Shown piece by piece: positions 17,830 through 26,122 of a DNA stretch of 64,000 nt. Position 1 is the stretch's first letter; each line of letters opens with the position of its first letter. The notes beneath the pieces are model-generated. The model was not told where the DNA came from. It ran no database searches and saw nothing but the letters and a program-made list of their open reading frames with translations. The translations under genes and the position numbers were made by a program. This DNA comes from Mesorhizobium metallidurans STM 2683 (lineage in GTDB: Bacteria; Pseudomonadota; Alphaproteobacteria; Rhizobiales; Rhizobiaceae), in the NCBI RefSeq assembly GCF_000350085.1, contig NZ_CAUM01000150.1:1-64000 (forward strand). Direction: 5' to 3'.

Positions 17830-17858
17830 TTGACTTCGGCGGCGCCCTGTGAAAAATT
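17830..17858 (+). promoter_or_regulatory. Candidate promoter of the erythritol operon
   Basis: TTGACT (17830-17835), a 17-base spacer and AAAATT (17853-17858) give a weak sigma-70-like pair about 35 bases before the SorC regulator start. The -10 match is poor, so this is tentative. Confidence 0.3.
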
Positions 17859-17868
17859 TCGCATCAAC

Positions 17869-17882
17869 TGATAAAAATATCA
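17869..17882. promoter_or_regulatory. Palindrome TGATA-AAAA-TATCA next to eryD start
   Basis: A perfect 5+4+5 inverted repeat ends 10 bases before the ATG of the SorC-family gene, just downstream of the putative promoter. This is where a repressor would block transcription, so it is a candidate autoregulatory operator for EryD. Confidence 0.4.
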
Positions 17883-17892
17883 TAGGGCGGAA

Positions 17893-18867
17893 ATGGTTGG
17901 TTTTGGCAACGGTCTCCTGCGCGACGATGAATCCAGCATGGCGACACGGGCCGCCTGGCTTCATTATGCCGGCGGGCTGACCCAGTCCGAGGTCGCCAAG
18001 CGGCTCGGCCTGACCAGCCTCAAGGCGCACCGCCTCATCACCAAGGCCAATCAGGAAGGTCTGGTCAAGGTCTATATCGACGGCGAAGTCTCGGAATGCG
18101 TCGCCCTCGAAGACGACCTGTCCGGGCGGTACGGCCTCGATTATTGCGAAGTCGTCCCGGATTTCGATGCGGAAGAATTGCCGCTCAAGGCGCTCGGCAT
18201 CGCCGGCGCGCAGTTTCTCAAGCGTGAGATCGAACGCGGCGAGGGCACGCTGATCGGCGTCGGCCATGGCCGCACGCTGGCCGCCTGCGTGGAGTATCTG
18301 CCGCGCATTGCGGCCGACGGGATCCGCTTTGTGTCGCTGCTGGGCGGCTTGACGCGCAAGTTCTCGGCCAACCCGCACGACGTCATTCATCGCCTGGCCG
18401 AACGCACTGGCGCGGAAGCCTATGTCATGCCGGTGCCGATGTTCGCCAACACGGTCGAGGATCGGGCCGTGCTGCTCGGCCAGAAGGGCATCAGCGAGGT
18501 CTTCGATCTCGCCAGGTCGGCCGACCTTTTGATTGCCGGCATCGGCACCGCCGAGCGCGAGGCCTCGCTTGTCGCCACCGGCATGATCGAGAAGGGCGAG
18601 ATGGAGGAGACCCGTCGCAAGGGAGGCGTTGGCGAACTGCTCGGCCATTTCTTCGATGACACCGGAGGCGCAGTCGAAACGACGCTTTCCAACCGCGCGC
18701 TGGCGCTGGCGCGCGAAGACATCGCCAATCGCAGGATTGTCGCCGTTGCCGGCGGCAAGGTGAAGGTTCGTGCCATCAAATCGGTGTTGGAGGGCCGCTA
18801 TCTCAAGGGCCTGGTCACCGATGAGCGGACGGCGCGAGCGCTCGTGGGAGAAACGCCGGTCGGGTAG
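17893..18867 (+). CDS. eryD: SorC-family sugar-responsive regulator, EryD-like
   Basis: A 324-residue regulator with an N-terminal helix-turn-helix (GLTQSEVAKRLGLTSLKAHR, residues 30-49) and the SorC/DeoR sugar-phosphate-binding domain (IGVGHGRTLAACV near residue 118; DLLIAGIGTAE near 212). In Brucella and rhizobia EryD is a SorC-type regulator that controls erythritol genes. Here it is the first gene of a likely operon that continues 44 bases later with the polyol binding protein and runs to eryC. The eryD name rests on this context; other SorC polyol regulators would look the same. An ATG 15 codons in is a less likely start. Confidence 0.75.
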   Translation: MVGFGNGLLRDDESSMATRAAWLHYAGGLTQSEVAKRLGLTSLKAHRLITKANQEGLVKVYIDGEVSECVALEDDLSGRYGLDYCEVVPDFDAEELPLKALGIAGAQFLKREIERGEGTLIGVGHGRTLAACVEYLPRIAADGIRFVSLLGGLTRKFSANPHDVIHRLAERTGAEAYVMPVPMFANTVEDRAVLLGQKGISEVFDLARSADLLIAGIGTAEREASLVATGMIEKGEMEETRRKGGVGELLGHFFDDTGGAVETTLSNRALALAREDIANRRIVAVAGGKVKVRAIKSVLEGRYLKGLVTDERTARALVGETPVG

Positions 18868-18911
18868 CCGGCAACATCCAAGTTGAAACTACCCTGTGGA
18901 GGAGAAGAAAA

Positions 18912-20357
18912 ATGCACGAGAAAGAAAAAGACCTGATTGATGCGTTCCTGCGCGGACAAGTCGATCGTCGTGGGCTGATCAAGGGCCTTGGCGCAATGGG
19001 CCTTGCTGCCGGCACGGCCGGCACGCTGCTCAATCTGGGGCAGACCCAGGCACTGGCTGCGGATTTCGACTGGAAGGCGCATCAGGGCAAGACCATCAAG
19101 CTCTTGCTCAACAAGCATCCTTACGCCGATGCGATGATCGCCAACCTCGAAAATTTCAAGCAGTTGACCGGCATGAATGTCGTCTATGACGTGTTCCCGG
19201 AAGACGTCTATTTCGACAAGGTCACAGCCGCGCTCTCGGCCAGTTCGCCCGAATACGATGCGTTCATGACCGGCGCCTACATGACCTGGACATACGGCCC
19301 GGCAGGCTGGATCACCGATCTCAACGAGTGGGTCAAGGATCCGGCCAAGACCAATGCGAACTATGCCTGGGACGACTTCCTGCCCGGCGTCTGGAAGTCC
19401 TGTGCCTGGAATGGCCAGCCGGGCGGTGCGCTCGGTTCCGAGGACGCCAAGCAGTGGTGCATTCCGTGGGGCTTCGAACAGAACAACATCACCTACAACA
19501 AGGGCATGTTTGACAAGGCCGGCGTCGCCGTTCCCGGCAATATGGACGAGATGGTCGCCGCGGCGGCCAAGCTCACCAAGGACGTCGGTGGCGGCGTCTA
19601 CGGCATCGGCGTGCGTGGCTCGCGCTCCTGGGCGACGATCCATCCGGGCTTCCTGTCGGCCTACGCCAACTTCGACCAGAAGGACTTGAATCTGTCGGCT
19701 GACGGAAAATTGTCGGCTGCCATGAACACCGCCGAATCCAAGGCCTTCCACAAGCAGTGGGTCCAGATGATCCAGGAGAGCGGCCCGAAGGACTGGTCGA
19801 CCTACACCTGGTATCAGGTCGGCACCGATCTCGGCGCCGGCGCCTCGGCGATGATCTTCGACGCCGACATCCTCGGCTACTTCATGAATGGCGGCGACAA
19901 CAAGATGGCCGGCAAGCTGGCCTTCGCTGGCTTCAAGGCCAATCCCGCGGCCAAGGCGCCGACGCCCAACATCTGGATCTGGGCGCTGTCGATGTCCAAC
20001 TTCTCGAAGGACAAGGACGCCACCTGGTACTTCATGCAATGGGCATCCGGACCCGAGCATGCGCTGTTCGGCGCCACCAAGATGGACTTCGTCAATCCTG
20101 TTCGTCAGTCGGTCTGGAAGGACGAGGTGTTCCGCGAGAAGCTGAACAAGGGCTATCCCGGTTATGTCGAGATGTTCGATGCTTCGGCGCCGGGAGCCAG
20201 CATCAAGTTCACGCCGCAGCCGCTGTTCTTCGATCTCACCACCGAATGGGCGGCGACACTGCAGAAGATGGTGGCCAAGGAAGTGCCGGTCGACGAAGGC
20301 CTGGACAAGCTGGCCGAGAGCATCAACGGCCAGCTCAAGGAGGCCGGGCTCGGCTAG
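18912..20357 (+). CDS. Polyol ABC transporter, periplasmic substrate-binding protein
   Basis: A 481-residue extracellular solute-binding protein of family 1 (UgpB/MalE-like). The N-terminus has a Tat-like signal (DRRGLIKGLGAMGLAAGTAG) with cleavage expected near QALAA, about residue 47. The mature part begins DFDWKAHQGKTIKLLLNKHP. A strong GGAGGAG ribosome site precedes the ATG. It heads a five-gene importer (binding protein, two permeases, two ATPases), the same composition as the rhizobial glycerol (Glp) and multiple-polyol (Mpt) systems. With eryA-eryB-eryC downstream, erythritol is the most likely ligand; related polyols may also be carried. Confidence 0.85.
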   Translation: MHEKEKDLIDAFLRGQVDRRGLIKGLGAMGLAAGTAGTLLNLGQTQALAADFDWKAHQGKTIKLLLNKHPYADAMIANLENFKQLTGMNVVYDVFPEDVYFDKVTAALSASSPEYDAFMTGAYMTWTYGPAGWITDLNEWVKDPAKTNANYAWDDFLPGVWKSCAWNGQPGGALGSEDAKQWCIPWGFEQNNITYNKGMFDKAGVAVPGNMDEMVAAAAKLTKDVGGGVYGIGVRGSRSWATIHPGFLSAYANFDQKDLNLSADGKLSAAMNTAESKAFHKQWVQMIQESGPKDWSTYTWYQVGTDLGAGASAMIFDADILGYFMNGGDNKMAGKLAFAGFKANPAAKAPTPNIWIWALSMSNFSKDKDATWYFMQWASGPEHALFGATKMDFVNPVRQSVWKDEVFREKLNKGYPGYVEMFDASAPGASIKFTPQPLFFDLTTEWAATLQKMVAKEVPVDEGLDKLAESINGQLKEAGLG

Positions 20358-20366
20358 GCCAGCGAC

Positions 20367-20392
20367 GGCTGGCCCGTTCGGGCGGGCCAGCC
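20367..20392 (+). promoter_or_regulatory. Strong hairpin between binding protein and permease genes
   Basis: GGCTGGCCCG (20367-20376) pairs perfectly with CGGGCCAGCC (20383-20392) around a 6-base loop. No T-run follows, so it is not a typical terminator. In importer operons such hairpins often protect the binding-protein mRNA and lower expression of the downstream permeases. It lies in the 153-base gap after the binding-protein stop. Confidence 0.55.
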
Positions 20393-20510
20393 AAGGCACT
20401 TCTACGTTTTGCGATGCGGCGCTCCCGGTGCCGCCTATTCGCCCGACCCGGCCGCCTTGCTCCCTTGGGCGGCCGGCAGGGCGAAGCACAGGAATGACGG
20501 GTGAACCACG

Positions 20511-21434
20511 ATGACTGCTGCGACAATGCAAAGAAACAGGCCCTCCGGCTTCAGGATCAGCAAGCGGGTGCTGCCCTATGTGCTCAGCCTGCCGGCCTTG
20601 CTGGTCTGCATCGGCATCCTGATCCCGTTTCTGACCTCGGTGGTCTATTCGTTCCAGCGCTACCGGCTGAGCCAGCCCTGGGCGCGGCAGTTCAACTGGG
20701 GCGAGAATTACCTCAACTTCTTCACCGATCCGAAATTCTGGAACACGCTCCAGATATCGCTGCTCTATGCAGGCATCACCGTCGTGCTCGAACTGCTTCT
20801 CGGCCTTGCCATCGCCATGCTGCTGCAAAAGCGCTCGACGCTGAACAATTTCATCTCGATCATGCTGTTGATGCCGTTGATGACGGCGCCCGCACTTGCC
20901 GCCTTGATGTGGAAGCTGATGACCAATCCCGGTTTCGGCGTGCTGAGCTACCTGGCCAGCCTCATCGGTCTGCAGGATTTTCGCTGGGCCTCGTCGCCGT
21001 CGACAGCGCTTTTCACCGTCGTGCTGGTCGATATCTGGGTCTACACGCCCTTCATCATGATCCTGCTGCTTGCCGGCCTGCGCAGTCTGCCGACGCAGCC
21101 TTTCGAGGCGGCCGCACTTGACGGCGTGCCGAGGAGCTTCGTCTTCTTCCGCATCACCCTGCCGATGCTGACGCCCTATATCCTGACGGCAACGCTGTTT
21201 CGCCTGCTCGATTCCATCCAGCAGTTCGACATCATCTATGCGATGACTCAAGGAGGGCCTGGCGACACGCTGACCGTCTTCCAGGTCGAGGCCTATCTCA
21301 ACTTCTTCCAGTCGACCAATGTCGGCCGTTCAGCAGCGCTGATGATCATCCTGTGGGCGATCACCTATTTCCTGTCCAACATCTTCATCAAGAACTGGCT
21401 GCGCCTGCGCGAGCGCGCCCGCGGCCAGGCATAG
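20511..21434 (+). CDS. Polyol ABC transporter permease 1 (MalF/UgpA type)
   Basis: A 307-residue inner-membrane permease with about six spans, starting KRVLPYVLSLPALLVCIGIL near residue 17. The EAA loop for ATPase contact is QPFEAAALDGVPRSFVFFRI near residue 205. It forms the channel with the next gene. An ATG five codons further in (MQRNRP) is an alternative start. It is the second gene of the five-component importer in the erythritol operon. Confidence 0.9.
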   Translation: MTAATMQRNRPSGFRISKRVLPYVLSLPALLVCIGILIPFLTSVVYSFQRYRLSQPWARQFNWGENYLNFFTDPKFWNTLQISLLYAGITVVLELLLGLAIAMLLQKRSTLNNFISIMLLMPLMTAPALAALMWKLMTNPGFGVLSYLASLIGLQDFRWASSPSTALFTVVLVDIWVYTPFIMILLLAGLRSLPTQPFEAAALDGVPRSFVFFRITLPMLTPYILTATLFRLLDSIQQFDIIYAMTQGGPGDTLTVFQVEAYLNFFQSTNVGRSAALMIILWAITYFLSNIFIKNWLRLRERARGQA

Positions 21435-21443
21435 GAGGCCGGG

Positions 21444-22301
21444 ATGGAACACACCTCGCTTCTCGAACGCTTCCTGCGCGGCGCGGCACTCACGCTGGTC
21501 GTCATTTTCTTCATGTTCCCGATCGTCTGGATCTTCATGATGTCGTTCCAGACCAACGAGACCATCCTGCGCATTCCGCCGCAGCTTGTCTTCGAACCGA
21601 CGCTCGCCAACTATACCGCTCTGATTACCGGAAAGCTGACGACGGCGGCCGGCACGCTCGATATCGCCTTCATGCGCAACCTCTGGAATTCCGTGTTTCT
21701 GTCGGTCACCTCGGTCGCTGTCGCGCTGCTGCTCGGCGTTCCCGCGGCCTACGCCTTTGCGCGGCACAAGTTCCGTGGCTCTGAGGACATCGCCTTCACG
21801 CTATTGTCGTTCCGCTTCGCGCCGGCGCTTCTGGTGCTGTTGCCGCTCACCCTCTATTTCCAGAAGCTGGGCCTCGCCAACACCTATATCGGACTGATCT
21901 GGGTCTATCAGTTGATCTGCCTGCCGCTGATCCTGTGGATCGTGCGTGGCTATTTCGAGGACATTCCGGCCGACATCGAATACGCCTATCGCATTGCCGG
22001 CCACTCCTGGTTCGCCACCTTCCGCAAGATCGCGCTGCCGCTCGCCGGTCCCGGTATCGCGGCCGCCGGCCTGCTCGCCTTCATCTTCGCCTGGAACAAT
22101 TTCGTCTTCGCCCTCGTGCTCGCCTCGGCCGACAAGCAGCCGGTGACGGTCGGGGCGCTTGCCTTCATCACCTCTTCGGGCATCCAGTATGGCCAGATCT
22201 CGGCGGCCATCGTGCTGTCGATCACGCCGACGCTGGCGCTCGCGCTCTACGCGCAGCGCTATCTCGTCGAAGGCCTGTCGCTCGGCGCTGTGAAAGGATA
22301 G
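21444..22301 (+). CDS. Polyol ABC transporter permease 2 (MalG/UgpE type)
   Basis: A 285-residue permease with six predicted spans. The first is ALTLVVIFFMFPIVWIFMMS near residue 15, and the EAA loop is IEYAYRIAGHSWFATFRKIA near residue 185. A GGAGG ribosome site sits 5 bases before the ATG, and the gene follows permease 1 by 9 bases. It is the second half of the heterodimeric channel; the two ATPase genes follow directly. Confidence 0.9.
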   Translation: MEHTSLLERFLRGAALTLVVIFFMFPIVWIFMMSFQTNETILRIPPQLVFEPTLANYTALITGKLTTAAGTLDIAFMRNLWNSVFLSVTSVAVALLLGVPAAYAFARHKFRGSEDIAFTLLSFRFAPALLVLLPLTLYFQKLGLANTYIGLIWVYQLICLPLILWIVRGYFEDIPADIEYAYRIAGHSWFATFRKIALPLAGPGIAAAGLLAFIFAWNNFVFALVLASADKQPVTVGALAFITSSGIQYGQISAAIVLSITPTLALALYAQRYLVEGLSLGAVKG

Positions 22302-22305
22302 TCCG

Positions 22306-23424
22306 ATGGCAAGCCTTGAACTGAAAAACATCGTCAAGCGCTACAAGAGCCAGACCGTCCTCGACAACCTGTCGCTGACCGTCGCCGATGGCGAGACGCT
22401 GGTCCTGTTCGGGCCTTCAGGAGCCGGCAAGACCGTGCTGCTGCGACTGGTCGCCGGCGTCATCGATCCCGACGAAGGCAATATCCTGATCGGCGGCGAG
22501 GACATGACCGATGTCGATGCCGAGTTCCGTGGCGTCGGCATGGCGTTCCAGAACTTTGCACTGTTTCCGCATATGAGTGCCTTCGACAACATTGCGACGC
22601 CGCTTGAGGCCAGGCACTCCTCTCAATCGACGATCAAGGCAGGTGTCGAGAGCGTCGCCAAGCTGCTCAAGATCGGCCATGTCCTCAGTCACAAGCCGCG
22701 CGCCCTGTCCAACGGTCAGAAACAGCGTACCGCGCTCGCCCGCGCCCTGGTCGGCGCGCCGCCGCTACTGCTGCTCGACGATCCCTTGCGCAACGTCGAT
22801 GCCAAACTGCGCTTCGAGATGAGGCTCGAACTGCCGCGGCTTCTGGCTGATCGTGGCGCGACGGTCGTCTACGTCACCCAGGACTACAAGGAGGCGATGG
22901 CGCTCGGCGATCGCATCGCGGTGATGTCGCAAGGTGTCATCAAGCAACTTGGCACGCCCGAGCAGATCTATCGTGAGCCGGCGAACATCGAGATCGCGCG
23001 GCTGTTCGGTGATCCGACCATCAACCTGCTCGACGTCAAGCCGTCGCGCGATGCCAAGGGCGTCTATGTCGGCCTGTCGAATGTCCAGGTTCATCTGCCA
23101 GCTGCCTACGAGACGGCGGTCGGCCGCGACTGCGTCATCGGGTTGCGCCCGGAAGCGCTGAGCTTCGTCGATGGAGGAGCGCCCGGCGCCATTCCCGTGA
23201 CCGTCGAAGCCGAGACGCCGCTCAACGAAAAGATCGTCACGCTGGTGCGCACCGTGCGCGGTCGCGAAATCCTGGTGTCGCGTCCAGCCGGAACGCCGGG
23301 CCAGACCGAAGGCAAGGCCCATATCGCCGTCGACAGCAAAAGCGCGCTGTTGTTTGATCATGCAAGCGGCGAGCGGATAGGCTCGAAGAACGTCGTCAGC
23401 TTGCGCAATGGAGAAGCGGCATGA
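22306..23424 (+). CDS. Polyol ABC transporter ATPase 1, variant signature
   Basis: A 372-residue ATPase of the MalK/UgpC class: Walker A GPSGAGKTVLLR near residue 38, Q-loop AFQNFALFPHMSA, Walker B LLLLDDPLRNVDAKLR, and a C-terminal TOBE-like region (VIGLRPEALSF). The signature is ALSNGQKQRTALARAL, with Asn in place of the first Gly of LSGGQ. It is paired with a second, different ATPase encoded next (stop/start overlap), so the importer probably has a heterodimeric motor, as in the rhizobial GlpS/GlpT glycerol system. Confidence 0.9.
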   Translation: MASLELKNIVKRYKSQTVLDNLSLTVADGETLVLFGPSGAGKTVLLRLVAGVIDPDEGNILIGGEDMTDVDAEFRGVGMAFQNFALFPHMSAFDNIATPLEARHSSQSTIKAGVESVAKLLKIGHVLSHKPRALSNGQKQRTALARALVGAPPLLLLDDPLRNVDAKLRFEMRLELPRLLADRGATVVYVTQDYKEAMALGDRIAVMSQGVIKQLGTPEQIYREPANIEIARLFGDPTINLLDVKPSRDAKGVYVGLSNVQVHLPAAYETAVGRDCVIGLRPEALSFVDGGAPGAIPVTVEAETPLNEKIVTLVRTVRGREILVSRPAGTPGQTEGKAHIAVDSKSALLFDHASGERIGSKNVVSLRNGEAA

Positions 23425-24545
23425 GCGCCAGCGCACTGACCATTTCCGGCGTCGACAAATTCTACGGCCCGATCGACAGAGGCGTGCACGCCGTCCAGAA
23501 CCTGACGATGGAGATCGGCAAGGGTGAGATCGTCGCGCTGCTCGGCTCGTCCGGCTGCGGCAAGACCTCGACATTGCGCATGATAGCCGGCTTCGAAGAG
23601 GTCTCGCGCGGCACGATCTCGGTCGCCGGCCGCCAGGTACACAGGCTGGCGCCGGTCAAGCGCAATGTGGCGATGGCGTTCGAGGGCTATTCGCTCTATC
23701 CGCCGCTGACCGTGCGCGAGAACATGGCTTTCGCGCTGAAGGCGGCCAGATTGCCGAAGAGCGAGGTCGACGCCAAGGTCGCCAGCATCGCCAAATTGCT
23801 CGAGATCGACGACATCCTTGAGCGCTATCCAAGCTCCATCTCGGGCGGCCAGCAACAGCGCGCCAGCCTTGGCCGGGCGCTGATCCGCGAGGCCGACCTG
23901 CATCTCCTGGACGAGCCGATGGGCCAGCTCGAGCCGCAGCTCCGCGCCGTGCTGCGCGGCCGCATCAAGCATTTCATCAAGGAGCGCGGTCTGACCGCAA
24001 TCCTGGTCACCCACGACCAGACCGAGGCCAATGCGCTCGCCGATCGCATCGCGGTCATGGAAGGCGGCGTGCTGCAGCAGTTCGATACATCAGACAGGAT
24101 CAAGCAGCGGCCGGCGAACCTGTTCACCGGCACTTTCGTCGGCGAACCGCCGATGAATGTCTTCGAAGCCTATGTCGGCACGACTGCAGGCAAGATCAAT
24201 CTGCGGCTCCCCGACGGGCTCTCGCTTGACTATAACAAGGATGCTTTCAGCGCCCCCGTACGTGATGAGCTGCTCAACCGCGAGCGGGTTGTGATCGGCG
24301 TCAGGCCCTATGCGGTCCGCCGCTCGAAGGACGGCGTGCCGGCGACCGTCTCGGCCAATCAATGGCTCGGCGACCAAACGCATATCGCTGCCGATTTCGC
24401 CGGCGGCTCGCTGGTGCTGGTCGAGCATGACCGGACCCGCCTGGAGCTTGGCGCGCCGATCAATGTCAGCATTGATCCGAAGAACCTGCACGTCTTCGAC
24501 CAGGTCAGCGGCAAGGCCATTTCGCACGGTATGGAGCTTGCCTGA
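23421..24545 (+). CDS. Polyol ABC transporter ATPase 2, variant Q-loop
   Basis: A 374-residue ATPase. Walker A is GSSGCGKTSTLR near residue 40, signature SISGGQQQRASLGRAL, Walker B LHLLDEPMGQLEPQLR, and H-loop VTHDQTEANA. Its Q-loop reads MAFEGYSLYPPLTV, with Glu where most relatives have Gln. The C-terminus carries a TOBE region (VIGVRPYAVRR). Its start overlaps the stop of ATPase 1 by 4 bases, and its own stop overlaps the eryA start by one base. It forms the second half of the importer's ATPase pair. Confidence 0.9.
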   Translation: MSASALTISGVDKFYGPIDRGVHAVQNLTMEIGKGEIVALLGSSGCGKTSTLRMIAGFEEVSRGTISVAGRQVHRLAPVKRNVAMAFEGYSLYPPLTVRENMAFALKAARLPKSEVDAKVASIAKLLEIDDILERYPSSISGGQQQRASLGRALIREADLHLLDEPMGQLEPQLRAVLRGRIKHFIKERGLTAILVTHDQTEANALADRIAVMEGGVLQQFDTSDRIKQRPANLFTGTFVGEPPMNVFEAYVGTTAGKINLRLPDGLSLDYNKDAFSAPVRDELLNRERVVIGVRPYAVRRSKDGVPATVSANQWLGDQTHIAADFAGGSLVLVEHDRTRLELGAPINVSIDPKNLHVFDQVSGKAISHGMELA

Positions 24546-26104
24546 TGCGGGATGTGCTGATCGGCATCGACGCCGGCACGTCTGTCATCAAATCCGTCGC
24601 CTTCGATACGGCGGGCCGACAGCTCGCGGCCACCGCGCTGCCGAACAAATATGAGACATTGCCGGGCGGCGGCGCCGAGCAGGATCTCGCGCGCACCTGG
24701 CTCGATACCGCTGCTACCTTGCGCCAGCTCGCCGACAAGGTGCCAAACCTCGCCAGTCGGGTGATCGCGATCGCAGTGACCGGGCAGGGCGACGGCACCT
24801 GGCTGATCGACAGGAAGGGCGAGCCGGTCGCCAAGGGCTGGCTGTGGCTCGACGCGCGCGCCGCGGGGGTCGTCGAGGAAATCCGCGCGCGACCAGAGGA
24901 TCGATTGCGTTTTGAGAAGACCGGCAGCGGTCTCGCCGCCTGCCAGCAGGGATCGCAGTTCGCCCTCATGAAGCGCAACATGCCCGAAATGCTTGCCAAG
25001 GCGGCGACGGCGTTTCACTGCAAGGACTGGCTCTATTTCAAGCTGACCGGCGAGCGGGCCACCGACCCGTCGGAAGGGACTTTCACCTTCGGCGACTTCC
25101 GCACGCGCGGTTACAGCGACGAGGTGCTCGATGTGCTCGGCGTCACCGATCTGAGGCATCTTCTGCCGCCGATCGTCGACGGAACCAGGCAGAGCGCCGG
25201 CCTGTCGCAGGCAGCGGCCGATGCCACCGGCCTCATCGCCGGCACGCCGGTCGTGCTCGCTTATGTCGATGTGGTCTGCACGGCGCTCGGCGCCGGCCTG
25301 CTCGACCGCGAGCGCAAGCCCGGCTGCTCCATCATAGGCTCCACCGGCATGCATATGCGGCTGGCGCGGACGCCGGACGAAGTGCTGCTCAACGAGGCGG
25401 CGACCGGCTACACGATGACGATGCCGGCGCCCGGCGTCTTTGCGCAGATGCAGTCGAACATGGCGGCGACGCTCAACATCGATTGGGTGCTTGGTCTGGC
25501 CTCCGGCATTCTCGCCTCGCAAGGCATCACGCGCAGCAATGGCGAGATGATCGCGCTGGTCGACAAATGGATAGCGTCGGCGGAGCCGGCCTCGCTGCTC
25601 TATCAGCCCTATGTGTCGGAAGCAGGCGAGCGCGGCCCGTTCGTCGATGCCAATGCCAGGGCCGGCTTTGTCGGCATTTCGTCGCGGCATGGCTATGCCG
25701 ACCTGGTCCGCGCCGTTTTCGAGGGGCTGGCCTTCGCGGCCCGCGATTGCTACGCCGCCATGGGTCCGCTGCCCATGGAGGTTCGTTTGACGGGCGGCGC
25801 GGCCAGAAGTCCGGCCTTGCGCAAGATACTGGGCGCTGCGATCGGCTCAGATATTCGCACCAGCGAGCGCGAGGAGGCGGGTGCCGCAGGCGCCGCCATG
25901 ATCGCGGCGGTGTGTGTCGGCCAATACGCATCGATGGATGAATGCGTCGGCGAATGGGTCACCCCGCTGCTTGGCGCGGCCGAGCCGAGCGACCAAAAAC
26001 TTGCCGCCATCTACGAGCGGCTTGTTCCATCCTACACATTGGCGCATGAGGCGCTGCGGCCGGTCTGGCGTTCGATGGCCGCGCCCAGGACAAAACCGAC
26101 GTGA
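24545..26104 (+). CDS. eryA: FGGY-family carbohydrate kinase, probable erythritol kinase
   Basis: A 519-residue kinase, about the length of Brucella EryA. The FGGY fold shows the first phosphate loop IGIDAGTSVIKSVAFD (residue 6 on), the second-domain ATP loop GSTGMH near 265, and the C-terminal adenosine motif LTGGAARSPALRKILG near 418. EryA phosphorylates erythritol to L-erythritol 4-phosphate. The assignment over xylulo-, glycero- or ribitol kinase comes from the order kinase, GlpD-like dehydrogenase, EryC-like isomerase and the EryH/EryI pair nearby. Translation is coupled to the upstream ATPase (TGATG). Confidence 0.8.
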   Translation: MRDVLIGIDAGTSVIKSVAFDTAGRQLAATALPNKYETLPGGGAEQDLARTWLDTAATLRQLADKVPNLASRVIAIAVTGQGDGTWLIDRKGEPVAKGWLWLDARAAGVVEEIRARPEDRLRFEKTGSGLAACQQGSQFALMKRNMPEMLAKAATAFHCKDWLYFKLTGERATDPSEGTFTFGDFRTRGYSDEVLDVLGVTDLRHLLPPIVDGTRQSAGLSQAAADATGLIAGTPVVLAYVDVVCTALGAGLLDRERKPGCSIIGSTGMHMRLARTPDEVLLNEAATGYTMTMPAPGVFAQMQSNMAATLNIDWVLGLASGILASQGITRSNGEMIALVDKWIASAEPASLLYQPYVSEAGERGPFVDANARAGFVGISSRHGYADLVRAVFEGLAFAARDCYAAMGPLPMEVRLTGGAARSPALRKILGAAIGSDIRTSEREEAGAAGAAMIAAVCVGQYASMDECVGEWVTPLLGAAEPSDQKLAAIYERLVPSYTLAHEALRPVWRSMAAPRTKPT

Positions 26105-26122
26105 CGAGTTGAGAAGTCGAGT

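Larger units (their letters stand above)
17513..17892. other. Intergenic region between divergent transcripts
   Basis: This 380-base gap separates the leftward FAD-oxidase operon from the rightward erythritol operon. No convincing gene is present: the open frame at 17460-17867 has no family features and no ribosome site. What it does hold is a palindromic site at 17687-17704, a promoter-like pair at 17830-17858 and a second palindrome at 17869-17882, annotated separately. Confidence 0.7.

Noticed and set aside
17460-17867. Possible small gene in the 380-base gap
   Set aside because: No ribosome site, no family features, and it overlaps the start of the FAD oxidase.
18798-21251. 817-codon antisense open frame opposite the polyol binding protein
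   Set aside because: No recognisable domain, and the sense strand has clear genes with ribosome sites and signal peptide.
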